49,934 bases of DNA from an uncultured Eubacteriales bacterium (GCA_948543815.1 CAOVHW010000008.1:1-49934); one strand, 5' to 3'; shown: positions 1-8,762, numbered from the stretch's first letter. Notes: a model not told the origin generated them from the letters alone. Program-made: numbers and translations.

Positions 1-55
1 CATGAAAATTCCCCTTTCGTTAAATTCTTTGTCTAACAAAAGGGGTTCACTTCAT
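1..55 (-). mobile_element. Left end of an IS3-family (IS150-like) insertion sequence, outward-facing
   Basis: These 55 bases are the exact reverse complement of 49880-49934. Read on the minus strand they start at a tip TGAAGTGAACCCC (after one A), continue TTTTGTTAGAC, and end with AAAGGGG, a short spacer and ATG at 3-1. That layout (TGA tip, terminal inverted repeat, then Shine-Dalgarno and start of orfA) fits the IS150 group of the IS3 family as I remember it. Only the start codon of the presumed transposase lies inside the window, so the family call rests on the end sequence alone. The element sits 34 bp after the stop of the 107-residue gene. Confidence 0.7.
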
Positions 56-89
56 GGTGGCAGTATTTTTTATTAGCGAAATGAAAAAT

Positions 90-413
90 TTATCGACTAG
101 AACTAGATTTTGGCATGGATTTTTGATTTTTATTTTTTTGTTTTTTAGCAAAATGTTTATTATTAGATTCTATAGCACGTTGTTTTGCTTTTTTTATTTT
201 ATTGGATTTCCAATAAAACTTTTTATTTTCCTTTAATATTTCATCATTTTTATTATTTTCTTCGTTGAAAAAGTTATCTGCAGCAACTTCGCGAAGTTCG
301 TTTGTATCCGATAAAGAGCCACTTAAATCAAAATCATTTAACGTTTTTAAATTAAATTTATTTGATTTATTATACTCTCTAATCATTCCGAATGGAGAAA
401 GTTTTGGTGTCAT
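90..413 (-). CDS. Hypothetical protein, 107 aa, Lys/Asn-rich
   Basis: I do not recognise this protein. The start is ATG at 413, set by the ribosome-binding site AGGGAGG seven bases upstream; a longer reading from TTG at 437 would run through that site. The N-terminus is MTPKLSPFGMIREYNKSNKF. There is a short acidic middle (about residues 36-60), then a strongly basic tail rich in Lys, Asn and Gln ending KSMPKSSSSR. There is no signal peptide or membrane segment. The tail could bind nucleic acid or be disordered, which is inference. It has a near-consensus promoter of its own and is followed by an insertion-sequence end. Confidence 0.7.
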   Translation of the reverse strand: MTPKLSPFGMIREYNKSNKFNLKTLNDFDLSGSLSDTNELREVAADNFFNEENNKNDEILKENKKFYWKSNKIKKAKQRAIESNNKHFAKKQKNKNQKSMPKSSSSR

Positions 414-448
414 AATAATCCCTCCCTGAAAAATCAATTGATATTTTT

Positions 449-477
449 ATTATATCAAATTAATTTTATATAGTCAA
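449..477 (-). promoter_or_regulatory. Sigma-A type promoter for the 107-aa gene
   Basis: On the minus strand TTGACT (477-472) is followed after exactly 17 bases by TATAAT (454-449). This is 11 of 12 matches to the vegetative consensus. It lies about 35 bp upstream of the ATG at 413, in the gap after pgi. Confidence 0.85.
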
Positions 478-483
478 GATTGT

Positions 484-1905
484 TTATACAAAATAATTTT
501 GATTTTTTTTCATTACGTTTTCAAGTTCAATGCGTTTATTTTCATAGCCAGGCTTTCCGAATACGCCATAAGTCAAATTTTTTGCTTCTTCAACTCCTGG
601 CTGATTAAACGCATTTATATTTAACAATTCACCGGCAAAAGCTGTTGCAACTTCTAGCATATAAAACAATTGTCCGATTACAAATTCATTTACGTGCGGT
701 AAAATTATTGTCATATTCATTCGATTTAATTTTGCCAATGCACGTTCCGTTGTATAATGCTCAACCTGAATTAATTCGTTATGAGTTGCGCCGCCAAGAA
801 ATCCTACGGCCGGCATATCTTCAAAAATTTTAGGGATTGTTATCGTCTCACGATAATTTTCTACGCTTATAAATGTAATTATTTTGTCATATGGACCTTC
901 GTTATAAAGTTGTATTTGTGAATGTTGGTCAGTAACGCCCAAAGCTTTAACAGGAGTTTGACCGACATTGACTACTTTTCCATCATTATCAACCGATTTA
1001 CCGAGTGATTCTGCCCAAAGTTGTGCATACCAATCAGAAATATATTTCAATGAGTCAGCGTACGGCATCATAACGGTTATATTTTGACCGTTTTGCATCG
1101 CTAAATAATTTATAGTTGCGTACATCGCTGCGATATTTTTTTGCGGATTATTTTTGCAAGCTTCATCCATAAATGCGGCGCCGGCAAGTAATTCTTTTAT
1201 ATCTATTCCGCAAATTGCAGCTGGTAACAATCCAACGGGACTTAATTGTGAAAATCGTCCGCCAACTCCTGCCGGAATGTAAAAAGTTTTATAATTTTCA
1301 TTTTTAGCTATCTTTATCAAATTTCCTTTTTCACTATCAGTTATACAAACGATATGTGATTTAGCATTTTCTTTGCCAAGTTCTTTTTCCAACATATCTT
1401 TGATTATCATAAATTGTGACATTGTTTCAGAAGTACTGCCCGATTTTGAAATGACAATAAAAAGAGTTTTGTCTAAAGCTATTACGTCAAACAAATATAC
1501 CAAGCGTTCAGGGTCAACGTTGTCTGCAACATAAAATTTGGGAAATTTTCGTTTTTCACGTGGCAATTCATTATAATAGGGATGATTTATAGCTTGTTGA
1601 AGGGCAATTGGACCGAGAGCTGAGCCACCTATTCCGAGTACAACGATGCTTTCAAAATTTTTTTGAACTTGCGCCGCATAATCTAAAATTTCATCAACGG
1701 GTTGATTATACGGGAGATTACGCCAATCCATTTGGCCATTTGCACGTTTAGAATCTAATTGATTAGCTGCGTTAGTAATTTTCTCAGATAAATCGTCGAA
1801 ATTTTTTTGAGAGAAGCCACCGTCAATAAAATTTTGCATAACGTTATTGAAATCCAAACGTATTCGCATTTTTTCACACCAATTTTTATCTTCATATTCA
1901 AACAT
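484..1905 (-). CDS. pgi: Glucose-6-phosphate isomerase
   Basis: Cytoplasmic enzyme interconverting glucose 6-phosphate and fructose 6-phosphate in glycolysis and gluconeogenesis. The 473-residue product has the usual length for the Bacillus-type enzyme. Visible signatures include VVLGIGGSALGP, the phosphate-binding SKSGSTSET, GVGGRFSQLSPVG, the catalytic Glu in QLYNEGP, His in THNELIQVEH, and the C-terminal NQPGVEEAKN with the active-site Lys. I place the start at ATG 1905 (MFEYEDKNW) because GGAGG lies just upstream; the TTG at 1920 is part of that ribosome-binding site. It is transcribed away from the PHP gene and appears monocistronic. Confidence 0.96.
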   Translation of the reverse strand: MFEYEDKNWCEKMRIRLDFNNVMQNFIDGGFSQKNFDDLSEKITNAANQLDSKRANGQMDWRNLPYNQPVDEILDYAAQVQKNFESIVVLGIGGSALGPIALQQAINHPYYNELPREKRKFPKFYVADNVDPERLVYLFDVIALDKTLFIVISKSGSTSETMSQFMIIKDMLEKELGKENAKSHIVCITDSEKGNLIKIAKNENYKTFYIPAGVGGRFSQLSPVGLLPAAICGIDIKELLAGAAFMDEACKNNPQKNIAAMYATINYLAMQNGQNITVMMPYADSLKYISDWYAQLWAESLGKSVDNDGKVVNVGQTPVKALGVTDQHSQIQLYNEGPYDKIITFISVENYRETITIPKIFEDMPAVGFLGGATHNELIQVEHYTTERALAKLNRMNMTIILPHVNEFVIGQLFYMLEVATAFAGELLNINAFNQPGVEEAKNLTYGVFGKPGYENKRIELENVMKKNQNYFV

Positions 1906-2001
1906 TTTTATTACCTCCAATTATTTTTTTTTATATAATAAGTGCAAAGAAAAATTATTCTTTAATCTTTCTTCAAAAATTATAACAAAAGGAGAATGAA
2001 A

Positions 2002-2715
2002 ATGAAATTTTTATTAGATACTCATTGCCATACGGTTGCTAGTGGCCATGCATATAGTATAATTTCAGAGTACGTAAGTGAAGCACAGAAAAAAAATTTA
2101 AAATTGATAGCGATAACTGACCACGCACCAAAAATGCCTGGAAGTTGCCAAGAATTTTATTTTGGAAATTTAAAATGTTTACCGCATAAATTTGATGATT
2201 TAGAAGTTTTATATGGCGCCGAATTAAATATTATAGATTATGATGGCGCGGTAGATTTGCCTGAGGAAACACTGCAAAAATTAGATTTGGCAATTGCAAG
2301 TTTACATCCGCCGTGTATCACACCGTTACCTGATAACACTGAATTGATAATGAAAGTTATGGAGAATCCGTACGTAAATGTTTTTGGACATCTAGGCGAC
2401 CCAAGATTTTTATTTGATATTGAGCGTGTTGTTCAGCATGCAAAAAAAACGGGAACGATTATCGAAATAAATAATTCATCATTGAATCCAAACAGTACAC
2501 GTTTTGGTGGAAAAAAATTAATTGAGGAAATTATTCGTGAGTGTCAAAAAATTAATTTGCCAATTATTTTAGGTAGCGATGCGCATTTTCATTTAGATGT
2601 GGCAAATTTTAATTACGTTGCAGAATTAGTAAAAGATTTGCCGGATGAATTAATTTTGAACACATCGGTTGAAAAATTTAAAAACGCTATCGCTAAAAAA
2701 AAATTTTTGCAATAA
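2002..2715 (+). CDS. PHP-domain phosphatase, YcdX-like
   Basis: Metal-dependent phosphoesterase of the PHP superfamily, 237 residues. Metal ligands are visible in DTHCHT near the N-terminus, ITDHAP, the GAELNI strand, the IASLH strand, the FGHLGDPR segment and the C-terminal GSDAHF. This set and the length match the stand-alone YcdX-type phosphatases rather than the PHP module of DNA polymerase or HisK. The substrate is unknown. GGAG at 1991 is only one base from ATG 1996 but seven from ATG 2002, so 2002 is preferred. It ends in a bidirectional terminator shared with the acetyltransferase. Confidence 0.85.
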   Translation: MKFLLDTHCHTVASGHAYSIISEYVSEAQKKNLKLIAITDHAPKMPGSCQEFYFGNLKCLPHKFDDLEVLYGAELNIIDYDGAVDLPEETLQKLDLAIASLHPPCITPLPDNTELIMKVMENPYVNVFGHLGDPRFLFDIERVVQHAKKTGTIIEINNSSLNPNSTRFGGKKLIEEIIRECQKINLPIILGSDAHFHLDVANFNYVAELVKDLPDELILNTSVEKFKNAIAKKKFLQ

Positions 2716-2750
2716 AAAAACTTTGTGTGTTTTCGCACAAAGTTTTTTAT
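2714..2750. terminator. Bidirectional intrinsic terminator
   Basis: ACTTTGTG and CACAAAGT form a stem around a TGTTTTCG loop, with an A-run on the left and a T-run on the right. It can therefore end transcription from both strands. It overlaps the stop codons of both convergent genes. Confidence 0.85.
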
Positions 2751-3382
2751 TTATTTTTTACCAAAGCAATTAAATTATGTTTGACTTTTTCAAGATTGCT
2801 ACAAGTTAAAATCGGAATCAAGCTGTTAATTTTTTCGATACTCATATTCCACCATTGAAGCTTAAGTAAAATTTGTATCAATTCGTCATCAAATCTTTTT
2901 CTTATTTTTTTTGCGGGATTTCCGGCAACAATTGTGTAAGCAGGCACATCGCTTCCGACAACGCTATTCATTCCGATGATGGCGCCGTCATTAATATGAA
3001 CGCCGGGAAGGATTGTTGAATTTTGTCCAATCCAAACGTCATTGCCGATAACGGTATCACCTTTCATTGGCATTTGAGAAATTGGCGGAACATTTTGTTC
3101 CCAGCCTTCAAAAATATAAAAAGGGAAAGTTGAAACGGAATTCATTTGGTGATTGGCGCCATTCATTACAAAATTTACACCTGCTGCGATTTGACAAAAC
3201 TTCCCGATAATTAATTTATCATTATTAAAATCATAATGATGTGTTACGTGGCTTTCAAAGTCAACGTCGCTAAAGTAAGTGAAATCTCCGACAATAATAT
3301 TAGGATTTTTAATGGTAGGTTTGACGTAAGTTACTTTATCCGAATTAGGCAGTGGAAATATTTTATTAGGGTCGGGCCGCAT
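2747..3382 (-). CDS. CatB/Vat-family hexapeptide acetyltransferase
   Basis: Left-handed beta-helix O-acetyltransferase of 211 residues that would use acetyl-CoA. The family includes chloramphenicol (CatB) and streptogramin A (Vat) acetyltransferases as well as many chromosomal members of unknown substrate. Family marks are DPNKIFPLP at the N-terminus, KNPNIIVGDFTYFSD, HVTHHYDF, IGKFCQIAAGVNF, the catalytic His in MNGANH, then hexapeptide turns (IGNDVWIGQNS, IGMNSVVGSDVP) and VAGNPAKKIRKRF. ATG 3382 has AAGGAG upstream and follows the recX stop with no gap, so the two are co-transcribed. The substrate cannot be read from sequence; it may be an ordinary housekeeping relative. Confidence 0.88.
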   Translation of the reverse strand: MRPDPNKIFPLPNSDKVTYVKPTIKNPNIIVGDFTYFSDVDFESHVTHHYDFNNDKLIIGKFCQIAAGVNFVMNGANHQMNSVSTFPFYIFEGWEQNVPPISQMPMKGDTVIGNDVWIGQNSTILPGVHINDGAIIGMNSVVGSDVPAYTIVAGNPAKKIRKRFDDELIQILLKLQWWNMSIEKINSLIPILTCSNLEKVKHNLIALVKNK

Positions 3383-3814
3383 TTAATCACACTCCTTAAT
3401 TTTATTTATAACTTCTGAAATAATATCGAAAGAGAAACCGCGGCGGTATAACATATTTTTCAATTTATTTTCATCGAATGGTTTTCTTTTTGCAAATATT
3501 AATGCGCTTTCAATTTCATCATCTTTACTTATATCATCAAGGACGGATGAAATTATATCACTTGAAATTTTTTTTTGTTCCAAATCAAATTTAATTTTAA
3601 TTTTGCCATAATGTTTTAAAGTTAAACTATCGTAGACAAAATTTTTTGCAAATACTTCATCATCAACATAATTATATTCGATGAGTGAGGCAATAATTTT
3701 TTCAGCTATTTGTATTGGGCAATCGTATTCTGCTAATTTTTTTTTAACTTGCTCAATACTTTTATTACTACCCGCTAAATATTTTAATATTTTATTCATA
3801 AATTGTTCTTCCAA
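3383..3814 (-). CDS. recX: RecX family regulatory protein
   Basis: RecX binds RecA filaments and modulates recombination. The product is about 143 residues of three-helix repeats, with typical segments KILKYLAGSNKSIEQVKKKL, YNYVDDEVFAKNFV and MLYRRGFSFDIISEVI. The start is probably TTG at 3814 (LEEQFMNKIL), because GGAGG with a seven-base spacer sits immediately before it. The ATG at 3841 has no ribosome-binding site and would place GGAGG inside the gene. The stop codon touches the ATG of the acetyltransferase gene. recA is not in the window. Confidence 0.82.
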   Translation of the reverse strand: MEEQFMNKILKYLAGSNKSIEQVKKKLAEYDCPIQIAEKIIASLIEYNYVDDEVFAKNFVYDSLTLKHYGKIKIKFDLEQKKISSDIISSVLDDISKDDEIESALIFAKRKPFDENKLKNMLYRRGFSFDIISEVINKIKECD

Positions 3815-3896
3815 ATTTATGCCTCCGATTTTTTTTGACATAACTTTATTATTAGCTTATACTTATTGGGAATAAATTTCAAAGGGAGTGTAAATT

Positions 3897-4277
3897 TTGG
3901 GAAACGCAGTTGATCCAATTATAAATGGTGCAAAAGTAAAAACTGAAAGACATGCAATGCAATCGATACCAAATATGCCGAATGTTCCGCAGCGTCAATT
4001 TGCAGGTACCGATATTTTTTCAACTATTTTTGTTTATATTGCACTTTTTGCGGCAGCATATTGGTTTTTAATTCGTCCGCAAAAAAAACGTCAGGAAAAA
4101 CTTATGGATTTTCAAAGTAAACTTCGTCCCGGTGATGATGTTATAACATCTGCCGGACTTCATGGTAAAATAATTGAAGTAAAGGACAAAACATTTTTAA
4201 TTGAATTTGGTGAGAATAAAAGTATAAGAATTCCTATTGAAAAAAATCATATTGTTGCGCAAGAAACTGAGGAATAA
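3897..4277 (+). CDS. yajC: Preprotein translocase subunit YajC
   Basis: Small membrane subunit associated with SecDF-YidC. There is one transmembrane segment (about residues 43-60, ending FLIRPQKKRQ) and the conserved cytoplasmic part LRPGDDVITSAGLHGKI. At 126 residues it is slightly longer than usual because of a roughly 35-residue Pro/Asn-rich N-terminal extension. The start is TTG 3897 with AAGGGAG eight bases upstream. It is a single-gene unit closed by a terminator; secD and secF are not nearby. Confidence 0.93.
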   Translation: MGNAVDPIINGAKVKTERHAMQSIPNMPNVPQRQFAGTDIFSTIFVYIALFAAAYWFLIRPQKKRQEKLMDFQSKLRPGDDVITSAGLHGKIIEVKDKTFLIEFGENKSIRIPIEKNHIVAQETEE

Positions 4278-4280
4278 AAA

Positions 4281-4308
4281 AATTCGCATAGCGCGAATTT
4301 TTTTTATG
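4281..4308. terminator. Bidirectional intrinsic terminator after yajC and dut
   Basis: AATTCGC and GCGAATT form a seven-pair stem around ATAGC, with A-run left and T8 right. It sits between the convergent yajC and dut stop codons. Confidence 0.85.
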
Positions 4309-4311
4309 TAC

Positions 4312-4752
4312 TTATATTCCGGTATGTCCGAAGCCGCCGATACCACGTTCACTTTCCTCGAGAGTATCAACAACTTTAAAGTCTGGCCGCCAAATTTTAT
4401 TTATAATCATTTGAGCGATACGGTCGCCACGTGAAATTTTAAAATCATTTTCACCTAAATTTATCATTATTAATTTTATTTCGCCGCGATAATCTGCATC
4501 AATTGTACCGGGTGAATTTAGCAAACTTATTCCGTATTTTAGTGCTAAGCCACTACGTGAACGAACTTGTGCTTCAAAATCTTGCGGCATCGAAATTTTT
4601 ATTCCTGTCGGAATTAATTTGACTTTTCCGGCAGGAATTATTTGTACTTCATGGACGTTTGCATATAAATCCATTCCGGCTGCAAACTTTGTCATATAAG
4701 ATGGTAATGGCAAATCTTTTGCGTCATTAGTTTGACAAATATAAAATTCCAT
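4312..4752 (-). CDS. dut: Deoxyuridine 5'-triphosphate nucleotidohydrolase (dUTPase)
   Basis: Hydrolyses dUTP to dUMP and pyrophosphate, keeping uracil out of DNA and supplying dTMP synthesis. At 146 residues it is a standard trimeric dUTPase with all five motifs: AAGMDLYA, RSRSGLALK, SPGTIDADYRGEI, RGDRIAQM and the C-terminal P-loop-like RGIGGFGHTG. It lies 18 bp downstream of the M16 peptidase gene in the same leftward unit. Confidence 0.96.
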   Translation of the reverse strand: MEFYICQTNDAKDLPLPSYMTKFAAGMDLYANVHEVQIIPAGKVKLIPTGIKISMPQDFEAQVRSRSGLALKYGISLLNSPGTIDADYRGEIKLIMINLGENDFKISRGDRIAQMIINKIWRPDFKVVDTLEESERGIGGFGHTGI

Positions 4753-4770
4753 TTTTATTTTTCCCTTTCT

Positions 4771-6027
4771 TTAAAATTTGTAATTTGAAATAAGATTCAT
4801 TTGCTCATGTTTCCCTACACCGGCTAAACTTATTTCATCAAATACAAAAATTTTATCAATAAGTTCATAAATTTCTTCAAGCGTAACTTCATCAATTCGT
4901 TCAATAATTTCGTCCGCCGTTAATATTTTATCGTATAAAATAATTGATTTCCCTAATGCATTCATTCGGCTTGATGAATTCTCTAAACTAATTATATAGC
5001 TCGATTTTAATTGTTCTTTTGTTTTCGCTAGCTGTAAATTCGTTATTGGCTCACTCTTTAAATTCTTTAACTCTTCTATTATTACTTCAATACATTTCTC
5101 AACTTTTAATGGATTTATTGCCGCATAAATTGCAAATAATCCTACTGTATCATATGAATAATTAAATGAGAAAAGTGAGTAGGCTAATCCATTTTCTTCA
5201 CGAATTTTCTGGTAAAGCCGTGAGCTCATTCCTCCTCCTAATATCGTATTTAATAATGCTAATGAATAATTTTCTTTGATAGAATTTTTTATTCCCGGAA
5301 AGCCTAAACATATATGAACTTGCTCAATTTCTTTATCACGTACCGCAATAAATTTTTTATACCGTACTTCATTTGTTTTTTGTGAATTAAAATTTTTATT
5401 TTGTAGGCTACCAAAATATTTCTTTAACTTATTTATCATTTGTGGCGTATCAAAATTTCCCGCTACCGTTATTATTATATTTTCAGGCGTATAGTTTTCA
5501 TCATAGTAAGATTTGACAGATGAATGAGAAAATGACTCAACATTTTTTATTGAACCTAATATTGGATAAGCTAAAGATGAACCGGCCCACGCATTCTCAT
5601 TCATTATTTCAAAAACTAATTCTTCGGGCGTATCCTCATACATATTTATTTCTTCGATAATAACTTTTTTTTCTTTAGCCATTTCGTTTTCACTAAAAGT
5701 TGAATTCAAAAACATATCTGAAATTATTTCTAAAGCTTTATCAAAATTCGTATCGAGTATTTTTACGTAATAGCAAGTAAATTGTTTAGAGGTAAAGGCA
5801 TTCATTTGCCCACCTATTGCATCCATTTGTTCGGCAATATCTTTTGCACTACGAGTTAATGTACCTTTAAAGAGCATATGCTCAATAAAATGAGAGATAC
5901 CATTTATATTTTGATTTTCATTTTGTGAGCCAACTTTAACCCAAATTCCAAAACTTATTGAACGGATAGTAGGAATAGATTCAGTAACGATTTTAATACC
6001 ATTGTCGAGAGTGGTAATATTATACAT
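4771..6027 (-). CDS. M16 family zinc metallopeptidase
   Basis: Pitrilysin/insulinase-like protease of 418 residues. The inverted zinc motif HFIEH (about residues 46-50) is followed roughly 75 residues later by the metal-binding Glu region KKVIIEEINMYEDTPEE. The second half carries the inactive homologous domain, including GGGMSSRLYQKIREENGLAYS, which makes up the R/Y substrate pair region. Length and sequence match the processing-peptidase-like YmxG group of Firmicutes. There is no signal peptide. The substrate is unknown. Confidence 0.92.
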   Translation of the reverse strand: MYNITTLDNGIKIVTESIPTIRSISFGIWVKVGSQNENQNINGISHFIEHMLFKGTLTRSAKDIAEQMDAIGGQMNAFTSKQFTCYYVKILDTNFDKALEIISDMFLNSTFSENEMAKEKKVIIEEINMYEDTPEELVFEIMNENAWAGSSLAYPILGSIKNVESFSHSSVKSYYDENYTPENIIITVAGNFDTPQMINKLKKYFGSLQNKNFNSQKTNEVRYKKFIAVRDKEIEQVHICLGFPGIKNSIKENYSLALLNTILGGGMSSRLYQKIREENGLAYSLFSFNYSYDTVGLFAIYAAINPLKVEKCIEVIIEELKNLKSEPITNLQLAKTKEQLKSSYIISLENSSSRMNALGKSIILYDKILTADEIIERIDEVTLEEIYELIDKIFVFDEISLAGVGKHEQMNLISNYKF

Positions 6028-6087
6028 TTCGTCACTCCTTTACAAAATTATACAGCTATTATAAACGGATAAGAGATAAATTTGCAA

Positions 6088-6636
6088 TTAAATTCGATAT
6101 AGGGCGACGGTTATAGTATCGTTATAGATATAGCTATTTATTCTTATAGGGAAATCTTTATTATTAATGAATTTCAAATCGATACCGCCATAAGAAGTAG
6201 CGGCATCTTTATCCTCATCAACATAGTAAACTTTTTTAGAATGGGAATGACGTTCGGTAATTTCTAAATTAGCAGCAAGAGCGGCATTATATAAAGTACT
6301 GCTAACTTGACAGACGCCACCACCATAACCTTTTTTCTTTTGACCTTTAACAAAAATATGAGCCATTCTATAGCCATTTTCTTTAGTAGTAGGGCCAACA
6401 GTATTATTATAGGAGAAAGTTTCACCGGGTAAAATTTCTTTTTCATCAATAGCTTTAGCAGAGAGACGAATATTTTCAGCACGTCCAAAACTTTTTTTAT
6501 TAAATTTGGTAGTAAATTCGGCAATTTTATTTTCATCAGCAATAGTCGTTACGAAACTGTCAGGGATATTTTTATTCTTATTAAGTAAAGCAAATGAGAT
6601 AGCAAAGAACATTAAGATGACTAATATTTTTTTCAT
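6088..6636 (-). CDS. VanW family protein
   Basis: Short VanW-domain protein of 182 residues with an N-terminal hydrophobic signal or anchor (about residues 3-18), so probably exported. Domain signatures are NIRLSAKAI, GETFSYN, VGPTTKENGY, GYGGGVCQVSSTLYNAA, and a C-terminal GGIDLKFINNKDFPI. VanW was first seen in vanB clusters, but this domain is widespread in Clostridia, mostly unrelated to glycopeptide resistance, and no van genes are nearby. The start ATG 6636 has CAGGAG upstream. It lies between feoB and the M16 gene on the same strand. Confidence 0.9.
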   Translation of the reverse strand: MKKILVILMFFAISFALLNKNKNIPDSFVTTIADENKIAEFTTKFNKKSFGRAENIRLSAKAIDEKEILPGETFSYNNTVGPTTKENGYRMAHIFVKGQKKKGYGGGVCQVSSTLYNAALAANLEITERHSHSKKVYYVDEDKDAATSYGGIDLKFINNKDFPIRINSYIYNDTITVALYRI

Positions 6637-6700
6637 TTTTAATCTCCTGCGTAAAATATTTTTTTTATATTATTTGATAAAAATGCAGAAGTATACATGA

Positions 6701-8485
6701 TTAAAATAGAATACATAATAAAAATCCAAGAAGCATCGGTAAAATAAATGCGATAGCTGTCCATTTAAAACTACCGGTTTCTTTTTTTATTGTCAATAAA
6801 GTTGTAGTGCAGGGGAAATGACTTAGATAAAAAATTATTGTACTGATAATAGTTCGTAGCTGCCAACCATTTGATATTAAAATTTCTTTAATGTTTGAGA
6901 AATTTTCTATTGGAGTGAGCGCACAATTTTTTTCATATCCCATAATTATCAATGGAAAAACTATTTCGTTCGCAGGCATACCTAATAAAAATGCGGATAA
7001 AATTGTTCCGTCGAGATGCATTATTTTCCCTAATGGATCAAGAAAATTTATCAGATTTTGCATTATTGTGAGCGAACCAAGTTTTAAATTTGCTGATAGC
7101 CAAATGAAAATTCCTGCGGGAATTGCTACAGCAATTGCGCGCAGTAATACGAAAAATGTTTTATCGAAGAGCGTACGAATTAAAATTTGTGAAAATTTTG
7201 GTGTACGATAAGGTGGTAGCTCAAGAATAAAAAATGATGGCGCACCTTTTAATATTGTCTGCGATAAAATTTTCGAAACGATAAGCGTTAATATGATTGA
7301 AAAAATTATGATCATTGAAATTATTAGCGCAGTTTTTAATGAAATAAATTTTCCACTGACAAACATTGACGCCAAAATAATTAAGCCGGGAAATCGTCCG
7401 TTGCATGGTACAAAATTATTAGTGAGGATAGCGATTAATTTTTCGCGTTTGGAATCGATTATTCGGCATGAAATAATTCCGGCGGCATTACAGCCGAATC
7501 CCATACACATTGTAAGAGATTGTTTACCATGAGCGCCAAATTTTTTAAACATACCATCGAGATTGAAAGCGATACGCGGTAGGAGACCGAAGTCTTCTAA
7601 AATTGTGAATAGCGGGAAAAAGATTGCCATTGGCGGTAGCATAACGGCGACAACCCAAGCGAGAGTGCGATACATTCCATCGATAAGCATGCCGCTCAAA
7701 AAGGTTGAGGCGTTAAAAAATACAAATAGTTGCCGTAAAAATATTTCGCCGTACGAAAAAATTTTTATTAGAAAGTCGGAAAAATAATTTGCGCCGAAAA
7801 TTGTTATCCAAAAAACTATCATGAGTAATGAAAACATTAATGGCAGCGCAAAAAATTTATGCGTTACAATGTAGTCTAAATTTTTTGGTTTGTATTTAAA
7901 TTTTCTTTTGACAGTTAAATTTTTAATTACGTCAGCTATTTCGGACAATTTTTCTGTTTGCGACGGCAATTTTAATTTTTTGCTTGATGTATAATCGTCA
8001 AGACAAGTTTTTAAAATCTCATAGCGTAAAATATTTAAACCGGAATTATTTTTTGCACTAGTTTCAACGATTGGGACATTGAGAATTTTTTTCAATTTAT
8101 TTTTATCGACAAAAATATTTTTTGTTTCGTCCGCAAAATTTAAGCACAAAATTATATTTTTTTTATGCCGCATAATTTGTAGCGCCAATAATAAATTTCG
8201 TGCTATACAATTTTTGTCCAAAATTATTACGATTGCGTCAAGATTTTCTTCCAAAATATAATTGCATGCCACAATTTCATCCTTTGATTTCGGATTTAAT
8301 GAATACGTTCCCGGTAAATCTGTTACCTCAAAATTATATTCGTCTATCTTAAATTTCCCACGCTTACTTATTACTGTTTTGCCTGTCCAATTTCCTGTAT
8401 GCTGACGTAAATTTGTAAGTGAATTGAAAATCGTACTTTTACCAACGTTTGGATTACCGATGAGTGCTATTTTAAATTGCTGCAA
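6701..8485 (-). CDS. feoB: Ferrous iron transporter FeoB
   Basis: GTP-dependent Fe(II) uptake permease. The N-terminal G domain shows GNPNVGKS (residues 10-17), Thr in NWTGKT, DLPG, an NxxD element written NFAD, and TSAK. The membrane part holds the Gate regions with MCMGFGCNAAG and PCNGRFPG and about ten hydrophobic segments. At 594 residues it is on the short side for FeoB. The start overlaps the end of feoA by 19 bp, so the two are translationally coupled. Confidence 0.96.
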   Translation of the reverse strand: MQQFKIALIGNPNVGKSTIFNSLTNLRQHTGNWTGKTVISKRGKFKIDEYNFEVTDLPGTYSLNPKSKDEIVACNYILEENLDAIVIILDKNCIARNLLLALQIMRHKKNIILCLNFADETKNIFVDKNKLKKILNVPIVETSAKNNSGLNILRYEILKTCLDDYTSSKKLKLPSQTEKLSEIADVIKNLTVKRKFKYKPKNLDYIVTHKFFALPLMFSLLMIVFWITIFGANYFSDFLIKIFSYGEIFLRQLFVFFNASTFLSGMLIDGMYRTLAWVVAVMLPPMAIFFPLFTILEDFGLLPRIAFNLDGMFKKFGAHGKQSLTMCMGFGCNAAGIISCRIIDSKREKLIAILTNNFVPCNGRFPGLIILASMFVSGKFISLKTALIISMIIIFSIILTLIVSKILSQTILKGAPSFFILELPPYRTPKFSQILIRTLFDKTFFVLLRAIAVAIPAGIFIWLSANLKLGSLTIMQNLINFLDPLGKIMHLDGTILSAFLLGMPANEIVFPLIIMGYEKNCALTPIENFSNIKEILISNGWQLRTIISTIIFYLSHFPCTTTLLTIKKETGSFKWTAIAFILPMLLGFLLCILF

Positions 8486-8706
8486 CTTATATCATCTTCT
8501 ATCAAAATTTTTTGGGCGTCTTCTTTTCGCAGGGCAATTATCGTATTTTTTATCTCATATGCGAATGTAGAATTAAATTCAAAAATAAATTTTATAGTTG
8601 TACCTTTTGCGAACCCAACCTCAAGTAATCGTTCTTTAAAAATATTGTTAGTATTAAGCGATAAAATTTTACCATTGCTATTTTTTTTTAGTTCTGTTAA
8701 TCTCAT
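8467..8706 (-). CDS. feoA: Ferrous iron transport protein FeoA
   Basis: Small SH3-like partner of FeoB, about 79 residues. Typical segments are MRLTELKK, RLLEVGFAKGTTIKF and NTIIALRKEDAQKI. I prefer ATG 8706, with GGTGAT a few bases upstream, over GTG 8715, which lies inside that ribosome-binding site. It is the first gene of a leftward unit feoA-feoB-vanW-M16-dut and diverges from aroH. Confidence 0.9.
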   Translation of the reverse strand: MRLTELKKNSNGKILSLNTNNIFKERLLEVGFAKGTTIKFIFEFNSTFAYEIKNTIIALRKEDAQKILIEDDISCSNLK

Positions 8707-8762
8707 TGATATCACCGTTTTAATTTATGAAATGAAAATAAAAATGATACCGGAGATTTTTA

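Noticed and set aside
1..55. Terminal inverted repeats as telomeres of a linear plasmid or phage
   Set aside because: The repeat looks like an IS3-family end with a transposase start codon, its length equals a common assembly k-mer, and the content between is core chromosome.
6264..6542. Frame of 92 codons inside vanW on the same strand
   Set aside because: It is an out-of-frame shadow of vanW with no ribosome-binding site and low-complexity composition.
6088..6636. VanW as evidence of a glycopeptide resistance cluster
   Set aside because: No ligase, dehydrogenase, dipeptidase or two-component genes are nearby; short VanW-domain proteins are common in Clostridia without resistance.
8707..8762. 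Fur box between feoA and aroH
   Set aside because: AT-rich stretches resemble half of the consensus, but no convincing 19-bp palindrome is present.
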